A stretch of 64,000 nucleotides of DNA, taken from contig JAECUM010005010.1 of assembly GCA_016617855.1 (NCBI GenBank), forward strand, positions 1-64,000, given 5' to 3'. The notes under the pieces were generated by a model, which had not been told where the DNA came from, searched no databases, and worked only from the letters and a program-made list of their open reading frames with translations. Numbering within the stretch: the first letter of the stretch is position 1; every line of letters begins with the position of its first letter. The position numbers were made by a program, and so were the translations under genes. Origin of the DNA: Megalonaias nervosa. Taxonomy: Eukaryota > Mollusca > Bivalvia > Unionida > Unionidae. This document shows, one piece after another, positions 55,760 through 64,000 of this stretch.

Positions 55760-57500
55760 GACACAGCATGAAAAACGCAAGGTATTAAAAAGAGAAGTAG
55801 GAAATATGCAACACTGACTGTTATGCCTGTACTTTATGAACAAAATAGGGTAGCATTTATTAGAACATTAACAAAAAATGAATGCCAAATAATGCATATA
55901 TGGCTAAGATACATGTGTGTAATGAAGGTATATTTAAAATTATAATTTTTTTAAAAGTCGATAGTGTACAACAATATAGAATGACTAGTTTGTAAGATAC
56001 ATGATGACCAGGAAGCCTAGGCAGTTATATTTGTCTGGACCAATTTTTCCTTAGCAAATACATATGTAGGAAGTAGCAGGCAGGTATGGGACCTGAACCA
56101 TTATCAGTCAAAACAGGCAGAAAACATAATTACTGAAGAAAAGGGGCAGGTACATCACCTGGCATATTTTCTCTCCTATGGTGGGCTGATAAATAAAAGA
56201 CATTGGAACCTGTTCTGAGCAGCCACTAATACAAGACCACTTTTGTATAATAAGTAAGAATAGGGTACCTTGATAAGTGAACATTACCGCAATGGTAAAA
56301 GAAGGACTAAAATTTTACAGGGACCCCATATTATGTAGGCGTGAGTGATTGCTGGGAACAAGCCTAAAAGGATCAGGCACAGGATCCGACCCAGTGTCTC
56401 CACAATGGCAGGCACTAATGATGCTTAAAAAAGGGACAGGTAGACAACAAATGAATGCCATCTGAGCGAAATTTATCTGACATGCAGCCTATCAAAGCAA
56501 AATTTGATATGATGGTCCCAAAATGTTAACTACAGACCTATAAATAGCCACTTTAGATTGCAAGATATCATTCACCTATTTTTCCAAGTGACAGTTCTTA
56601 TCTTTGTAGCTTCTTTTAGTTGTGTCTTTCATGTTGTTACATATCATTGCTACACATGCTTGGTGTAAAATTGCTGAATCTGGGCATGACCTAACAAAGA
56701 ACTATATATTTAACACAGTATTTCCTGTGTAAAAGCATAGCAAAAGCCATCATCTTATGTATGATTACCTCTTGTGTTTACAACATTGTCCCCAATAAGC
56801 ATTATTACAATGATGGGGCTTCTTCTGCACACTTCATTTATATCATGGCTCAAAAGCTTGTCAATTGTATGACCGCTGACCCATTTGGTGTGTACATTAC
56901 AATCTTACACTGTGTTTAAAGATAATGCGTCTACGAGCTGTCCTGGTCCTCAAATACTGATCTAACCATTTACAAAGGGAATGACCCAGAATAAGTGCCT
57001 TTCTCATTGATGTGTACCAAAAAAAAAGAAAGAATGCAGGCAAGAAGCTGATCCATAAAATTACAAGGAAGAATAGTTGCAGAGAAACAAGAACAAGTAA
57101 AGGGATAGCAAGGAAGAATAAAACATTTAAAAGATATGTGTACTAAATATACAACCTGTATTTTCAAGATTTCTTTAGCAAGTAACATTAAGAATGATAA
57201 CCCATATATTCGTACACCATAAAGCTATATCCCATTGGCTGAAAGAGTTGTGTGACCCCATTCCTGGGTCTGTATTGCATTTTTTACAGTGCCCAAAAAG
57301 ACCTTTTCACACCTCATCATAAATATCCTTGCACTAGCATAAATAATTTTATATATATTGACACAATAAACAGAAAAGTTTGTAAGAACATGCTCAAATT
57401 ATGCATTTTAAATTTGTATATTGCCATTTAACTAACTATATATTGGCATTTATTTGTCCATATATAAAGTATTATTATTATTATTAGTAGTATTATTATG
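55760..57500. other. Upstream part of the DIRS insertion, no gene seen
   Basis: It lies between ORF1 of the DIRS element and the point where the duplicated block resumes. It presumably holds the 5' region and terminal repeat of the element, possibly other insertions. I see no protein match. Confidence 0.4.
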
Positions 57501-59110
57501 ACTAATTGCTGCAACAATGATCGAACATCACCATCACTACCTTGCCTTGAACTTAATGACAGCTAGTGCACTGTATTAGCCGTTTAGCCTGTAATTGGTT
57601 GAAAATGTGTCTGATGAGTGTACTTCCCTGGAAACCTTGTATACTTTGGGGAGGAATATGTCTGTTACTTCACATTTCTATGTCACTATGTCAAGTTCAA
57701 TGTTTTTCCTCAGTGCTTGTGCACTTAACGTCATTTTGAAATCTTCATATCTAGCAATTTTATTAATTTACCTACATCTTACTGATCTATAAGTACAACA
57801 TGTTATACCTTTTCAGGTCTGGCCTGGCATTTGGAACAAATGGAAAAAGTTTAGTTTGGAAGCTCTTCGGCAGTCTGGTGGTGATACCTAAATCTCATTA
57901 AGACAGGTCCAGTGTACCTGCCGAAAGTTATCAGGATTAGTTCATATTACTGCACTGATATCACAGACATGACTTAGATCTTTGTGAGAGAGATCAGAAC
58001 TACTGTTCAACAAGGTAGAGCCTCCCTAGAGCTGTAATTTCCTATTACATTGTTGCCTTTGATGGTTATTGACATTGAATCACATAGTATTTTATATAAA
58101 ACATGGTACTGGTCCCATCTAAATGTGAAATTTGAGTGTGCTATTATACTAACAACTGGTAAAGTAACTAAAATCAAATCTTAAAGCAAATCTGGAACAT
58201 TTCATTGGTCAGTGTTTCTTTAGTATGTACATCTAAATACATTGAATAGGTATACTGTAATCTGCTTCAGAAATCTTTGTAGCAATCTTGTTGATTGTCA
58301 CTGGACAAAATGTTGCAAGTTGCACAGACCCATTAACTACCACTTGTCTTAAATAACATTCACTGGTCAACTTTGTGGCCTAAAAGTTGTCAGTTTCATT
58401 TTTAAAAATAATTCATCAATATTTTATATATTTCAAACATATATTCAGATACAATTATCTTGTATTGCACATAAGTTTTTACTGCATTGAAAAATTACTA
58501 TAGTTAAGAAAGATGCAGCAAATTTAGTTTTGGGGTCTTAAAAGCCTTGAATACAAAAACTTGCATCCAGCAGAACACCAACACTACACACCTGCTGATA
58601 GCTGTCACACATTTTGTTTGTCATGAAATTCAAAAAGACTTCACAAGTTAAATATGTGTGGCATGCATGTGCAAGAAAGAAGTTTAACTAAAATTCATCA
58701 TCAATAAGTTGGCCTGATATGACTTAGGGTCAATACTCACAAATGTATTTCAGTCCATATTTTAGTTTGGTGATGAAACGAGTTAGATTTAGACATTATT
58801 GGTATAGATTTAAAGGTAATTGTTTATTCTTTAAAATATGAGCTTTATGGTGTGGTTATCTCTGTGTAACAGTACAGTGTGTAATGAGGTATTGATGCTG
58901 GTCCAGAAGTGAAATCTGTGATCCACTACACATTTTGTTTACAGTCCAGCTTCTCAACCAAAAAAAATGTCAGCTAAATTAAAACAACATCTTCACTGTA
59001 AGTTGATCTTTGAAGATACTTTAGATAAAACACATACTTTATTACGATTGGAGACACTGGAAAGTTCAGTAATGACAAACAAATGAAAGGATTATATAGG
59101 AAATTAATTG
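57500..59110. repeat. Long duplicated block, copy B, right part
   Basis: Collinear with 32764-34265: AATGATCGAACATCACC, GTCACTATGTCAAGTTCAAT, ACCTTTTCAGGTCTGGCCTGG, GTTTGGAAGCTCTTC, GAGAGAGATC, TTTAAAGGTAATTGTTTATTCTT, GGAAAGTTCAGTA. No coding frame is preserved between the copies. Confidence 0.8.
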
Positions 59111-59352
59111 TGTTCTAAATGCATATAGCAATAGTCTTGTCTGTACATGTCAAAATAATAGTGATGACATATGTATCCATGGGAACTTTTACAGTTCAAG
59201 ATTCTGATTTCTTGTATATATGTGGATCCTATTTCCACAAATAAGCAAAAACAGGAAAGTTATTGTGAGCTTTCTCTGCTTTATGGATTGAGTACATAAC
59301 AGTTGTATGCAAAGCTACATGGAATATATTGCTCATGCAGCTAAATAATGCA

Positions 59353-59353
<1 letters not shown>

Positions 59354-59433
<80 letters not shown>
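59354..59433. repeat. (TA)n microsatellite
   Basis: About 40 TA units with a single G interruption near 59385. Confidence 0.97.
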
Positions 59434-59436
<3 letters not shown>

Positions 59437-60549
59437 AAAGAGAGAGAATTACAAAAATACATCTGACAGAATAGAAAGTGCTATCTCTGGGTTCTACAGG
59501 AGAATGCTTGATAAAATTCAGCACCATGCTCAATAACAGGTGCCACCTAATAAAATAAACTATAAATTACAATTTGAACCAGCTGATCGTCTTTGAAACT
59601 GTATGCAATTTCTTTATCAAGACATTAAGAATAATAAATACAATTCATTGATGCGATATATTTAAAAGCCATTAAAATCTTTGCGTGAAAAAGATGGTGA
59701 AGCCCAAGCTTGCTACACATGGAAAAACCTTGAAGCAGAATGACAAAAGCCTGATGAAATTATAGTTAACTGCATAATAAGTATGATGGTTTTGAATGTA
59801 TTAAAATTTGCGCAAAAGAAAAAGGTAGGTGGGTGGTAGGTTGTGAGTGGTCGTCAAAAACTGCTTAAAAAGGAGTAAAGATTGGAGGCTAAATGATTAT
59901 TTCCATGCTGTCTCAACATCATGAAAGTGTCTCAACATCATGGAAGTGTCTCAACATCATGAAAGTGGAATATCATGAACAAGTAATTTCATTTTCATCA
60001 AAATGTGAAATGAAAATATAGTATATCATATTCTTTTGCAAGATTGTAAGAATGTTTAATTCGTGTATGAAATCCATACATTTTCATGAGACATGCAATA
60101 CCCCACTGTAGTAAAATCTACATAAATTATGCCACATATTGGATGTAGAAGTTTCGTATGCAGTTGTTACTTCTGCAAAATTTGTGTAATCAAATTGGTA
60201 AAACATGGTTCTTCACAAACGTGTCTGTCTGAAGCAGATGCATCGACATTCAAGTCCCATTTTTGGTAAAGATGTTCTTAGCTACTTGTATATTTTATTG
60301 TATTTACAGTGATCTATCTTTTTTGCAATAACAATTAAAAAAGGCTCAATTCACATCTTAGAGAAGGCTGGAGAGAGAGCAGTCATTTTTACATTTAAAA
60401 ATGAATGTCATTAAATTAACAATGAATGGAAATAGATGTAAATTAATCTGCAAGAATAATAGGTGCAGAGAATACATAACGAATGGAAGTATTAAAGCCT
60501 GGGGGTCAAAGAGTGGGTTCAGGTTGTTGCAACTTCATGAAAACTATCT

Positions 60550-60713
60550 GGATGGATGGGTAGAGAAAATTTTGCCAGATACCCAGCAGGGTTGGATTTT
60601 ACTGGGATGGATGGGTACCCAGTCCAGCTAACCAGATCCAGCTGGGTTTTGCACTCCCCAGTATAAACCAACCTGGCTGGGTACCTGGCAAAATTTTCTC
60701 TACCCGTCCATCC
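60550..60713. repeat. Foldback element with 46-bp arms
   Basis: 60550-60595 (GGATGGATGGGTAGAGAAAA, TTTTGCCAG...) is the near-perfect reverse complement of 60668-60713, with 42 of 46 bases matching. The 72-bp spacer contains a second, smaller inversion (TACTGGG...CCCAGTA). A partial arm copy lies at 61163-61198. Confidence 0.88.
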
Positions 60714-61544
60714 CTAGTAGTTATACATCTTCCATAATTCTGCATAGAAGTCTCTCAATCTCCCTCTCCAATAAATATGAAAATTCAGTAAATGGTATTT
60801 TCAGTTGATTTGTTATTTTTTTTTATTATCCTATTTTCATTATTGGAGAATCTTTTATGAGCTGTGAAATCCACAAGAATTTTTTTTATGTTCACAAAGT
60901 AATCATTGAGTGCATTTGCAATGTCAAGAGATTCTTTTTGAATATCACATTTTCATCACTTACAGATGTAAATAGGTTATTGACAGATTTGCTCTTCAAG
61001 TCATTGAAGATTTTCCCGAGTTTTCTAGGGTTCTTTTTCGAATTATACTATCTGATATTTCAGTGGAGTAATAAGTTTTCCTCACTGTTTGAATCTATGA
61101 CTTGACTTTGTTTCTCCATAATTTGTAATTGTTGGTGTCTTTTAATTTATCAAATCTAAAAGGGATGGATAGGCAGAGAAATTTTGCTGGGTCTGGATAA
61201 TCATTAAAATTGTCCCTCATTATTATTCATTCAGCAATAAATTTAAATCAGTTAAATTGTGGGCAATCAACAACATCTGGTAATTGCTGGGTTATAATTG
61301 GGGCTGCTAAATGCAATGCTAAAAGTCGGCTCTCTCTGTGTTATATGCATGACATCTTTCCCAAGGCATAATTTGATTCAAATTTTTAAAATATTTTATA
61401 AGTGTTTAAATAATAGCTACTGCCTTGATTTTTATTTAAGTTTCTAAGGGGCGGGGGGGGGGGGGATGAGATTAAGATTCTTTGAGGAAAAAAAAGAAAA
61501 CAGTTGTATTGCTCTGATTTGTAGAAAAAAAACTATAACTCTGT

Positions 61545-61795
61545 GATGGGGGCCGAGTGGTCTAAAGCGCTCACCGTTACGGATCATTGCCATCTCACCT
61601 CTGTCTGCGTGTGTTCGAGTCTCAGGTTCGGCCAATGTGGGTATGTGAGAAAGCTTGCCAGTAGCTTCTCTTGGGTTGGTGGTTCTTTCTAGGATATTCC
61701 CAGGTTCTTCCTCCACCATTAATACTGGCCGCCATGCATAGCCTATCTTGTGCTGAAAAATGGCGTTAAACCCTACAACAACAACAACTACTACT
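61545..61795 (+). mobile_element. SINE family 2, nearly full length
   Basis: GGGGGCCGAGTGGTCTAAAG head, GTGTTCGAGTCTCAGG box B, shared body, AAACCC then (ACAACA)n tail. ACTCTGTG before and ACTTTGTG after may be an 8-bp target duplication. Confidence 0.9.
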
Positions 61796-62228
61796 TTGTG
61801 CCATGTATTTCTTGAAGAAGTTGTCTGTATGCAACATTGTGAACAATTTGTACTGCCATTACCACTAAGGACTACGTAAGTAGTTCAAATTTCAGAGTAA
61901 AATAAGTGCTCTTTATTGTTTTCTTTATTTGAAATAACGATGGTTGTCATTTGGAATTTAATAGCCCACATCTTGGAGGACAACTTTTCTTTTGTAACAT
62001 TAGGACAAATTTTTGCTGTTCAGGAGAAGTTGAAAGGCATGCCACTAGCATATAGTGGCATGCCTCTAGTTCATATTTCTTTAAATGAAGCAAAAACGTG
62101 AAATTTCTGGAACTGTCAGTGATCAGCTGTCCATCTGTGATGATGCAAAATTCTTGGGGTACACTGTTTAAATTGAATTTGAGAATGCACAATAATTTTT
62201 GACATCAGCAGCAACTGCAAATAAAAGT

Positions 62229-62549
62229 GACCGCTCCGGTGGCCTAGTGGTTAGAGCATCCGCCTCAGATGCAGGAGGTCGTGGGTTCGATCCAAGGCTG
62301 AGTCATACCAAAGACTTATAAAAATGGTACTAACAGCTGCTTCGCTTGGCGTTCAGCATTAAGAGGTTAGTGTTAGGACTGGTCGGTCTGGTGTCAGGAT
62401 AATGTGACTGGGTGGGACATCATGCTACATGTGTGCGGCACGATGCCCCAGTGCTAGACATCACTATAAACTGCCACACTGCAGACATCGTAGCGATATG
62501 ACTGAAAAATTGTTAAAACTACATTAAAAATCCAAATCACAACCACACA
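62229..62549 (+). mobile_element. SINE family 1, best-preserved copy with target duplication
   Basis: Box A GGCCTAGTGGTTAGAGC and box B GTGGGTTCGATCC are both intact, 11-12 bp of spacing typical of tRNA heads intervening after the CCGCCTCAGATGC segment. The body contains GCCCCAGTGCTAGACATCAC and the tail is AATCACAACCACACA. GCAAATAAAAGT (62217-62228) and GCAAATAGAAGT (62550-62561) are the target duplication. Confidence 0.93.
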
Positions 62550-63689
62550 GCAAATAGAAGTATTCAGGACCCTTGTTGTATTTGTTCTAGATGTCTTTAG
62601 GAGGCAGGATGTTACAATGATGCCATCTGCCTATAGTTTATACAATTTCTCTTGCAGGCGGGAACCTGGGAGAACCAAGAATGAGAGATGCTGTCTTTCT
62701 TACCTAATGTGATAACCAGTTCACTTTGCCTAGCTACCTTTGGTCATGGACAGATGTATTGGCAACTTTTAAGGTAAGAATCAGCATGTTTTATTACAGT
62801 GCTTATAATAAACACGTTTGAACAACAGGACATGCATAACAAATTGGTGATGTTTTATTAATTGGAGTGCTGGTACATTTGTATTATGTTCCCAGTTTTT
62901 GATTGCATATGCATTATTGATGCTTCATGCCATATTTTGCATTTCTTGAGTGCAGTGAGTTTCTCGTATTTCAAGTCATTTTTGTATTTCTGGTGCATTT
63001 ATAGACATGTAGAGGTTAGTCTCAAATATAACATTTTAAAAAGTTACATATACAAATTTTGAAATGAAATTGAGATAAGCTTAAAAATATTTGACTTCAT
63101 ATACTATTAGCGATACTTCACTAAATTGAACTTCATGATGTTGCTCTGTGTTACAACTCTTGCTATATGTTGTCACATTTACAAATGAATCATTTTACAA
63201 ATAAGAGGATTCTGATACAGTAGAGTTGAGTATAAATGAGTGATATTTGAAATTTTTGAGTGTGCGATACTGCCATTTCCATAGTAATAACAGCAACTTT
63301 GAACAAAATCTTGAAATTCATGTTAATTTAATTTCGACTATTATACAAGTAGTTATTAAAATTAGTGTAGTCAGAAATTATTAGCAGTGTACAAATACTG
63401 CTGTCTGAGAGAGTCCAGTCATTGTGTCATTCCAGATATATATTTTACTTTATTATGTATTTTTTGATTGAAAAGTATGTGCTGAATTGTGTTTAAAAAG
63501 AACAAGGTGGATTGTTGTGCTTGTGCCTGATATCATCAAGAAGCAGGATGTACTCAGGTGACATCTAACAATAGTTCACATCCAATTTTACAAGCAGATG
63601 GAAACCAAACCTGGGAGAACCAACTAGACCTGATGACAAGCTCACATAACCTAAGTGCCATTGGCTTGGGACAGAACCATCGGCTTTTC

Positions 63690-63802
63690 TAACCAGAGCT
63701 TTCCTGGGTTCTTCCTCCACCAGTTACACAGGTCACCATGTATAGCCTATCATGCACTGAAAAATGGCACTAAACCAAACCAGCAGCAACAACAGTAACA
63801 TA
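63690..63802 (+). mobile_element. SINE family 2, 5'-truncated
   Basis: Only the 3' half is present: TCCTGGGTTCTTCCTCCACC, CACCATGTATAGCC, GAAAAATGGCACTAAACC and a CAGCAGCAACAACAG tail. Confidence 0.85.
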
Positions 63803-64000
63803 TAATCAATAAGAATATAATTGATTCTTCAATTAATACCTGATTGTAAATTACTGTCTTTCTCTGGTTAGACTTCATGCATTGGCTATTCAAATGTCAA
63901 TCACTGATATCTACCAGGCCCCTCCATGTTGCAGTTGCACATGGTGTGTGTGCCGAGTTGCAATGGTCATTTGCATTTTTGCATTTCTTCTTCAAATGCC

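Larger units (their letters stand above)
50850..57500 (-). mobile_element. DIRS-type (tyrosine recombinase) retrotransposon, decayed; limits inferred
   Basis: On the - strand: gag-like ORF1 (55754 to about 54720), RT (about 54690-53880), RNase H (about 53525-52950) and tyrosine recombinase (about 52860-51949). There is no protease or DDE integrase. The domain order and motifs are those of DIRS elements, which integrate by recombinase and leave no target duplication. All ORFs carry frameshifts or stops. The outer limits are inferred from where the duplicated block stops and resumes; I could not find the terminal repeats. Confidence 0.8.
59120..64000. other. Intergenic region, no gene recognised
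   Basis: Besides the elements listed separately I see a 20-bp x3 repeat (GTCTCAACATCATGAAAGT, 59908-59966), a G-rich run at 61448-61465 and a diverged repeat shared by 62590-62760 and 63525-63690 (AACCTGGGAGAACCAA). Confidence 0.5.

Overview
This is a stretch of animal nuclear genome: AT-rich, mostly non-coding, with GT..AG introns, AATAAA poly(A) signals, tRNA-derived SINEs and LTR and YR retrotransposons. The SINE types, the many minisatellites and the diverged USP37 protein suggest a marine invertebrate, most likely a mollusc. That is inference; no species marker is present. The only cellular gene I can support is the 3' half of a USP37-type deubiquitinase.

Layout. 1-4616: 3' part of a Ty3/gypsy-superfamily LTR retrotransposon on the + strand whose integrase lies upstream of reverse transcriptase (Gmr1-like order). 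It appears to sit in the sense direction within the USP37 gene. 5887-20710: five recognisable USP37 exons (ubiquitin-interacting motif exon, acidic mini-exon, three C-terminal catalytic exons). The introns between and upstream of them hold five unrelated minisatellites (periods about 31, 57, 51, 30 and 38/114 bp), SINEs and an inverted-repeat element. 20711-28200: 3' UTR and intergenic DNA with a hAT-like MITE, SINEs and microsatellites. 28215-34265: one copy of a long non-coding duplicated block, interrupted by a second, internally deleted Gmr1-like element on the - strand (29134-31842, 4-bp target duplication GTCT). 34266-36949: diverged tandem duplication and a palindrome cluster. 36950-39720: third, internally deleted Gmr1-like element (- strand, tRNA-Pro-type primer-binding site). 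39721-49560: largely featureless, with one LINE RT fragment, a long (TA)n and a 27-bp minisatellite. 49832-59110: second copy of the duplicated block, interrupted by about 6.6 kb that contains a decayed DIRS-type tyrosine-recombinase retrotransposon (- strand). 59120-64000: microsatellites, a foldback element and SINEs.

The coding content besides USP37 is decayed transposon protein. The most informative features are the integrase-first gypsy elements, the paralogous empty site that dates one insertion relative to the duplication, a minisatellite that reiterates the exon/intron boundary of USP37, and a small higher-order repeat inside a USP37 intron.
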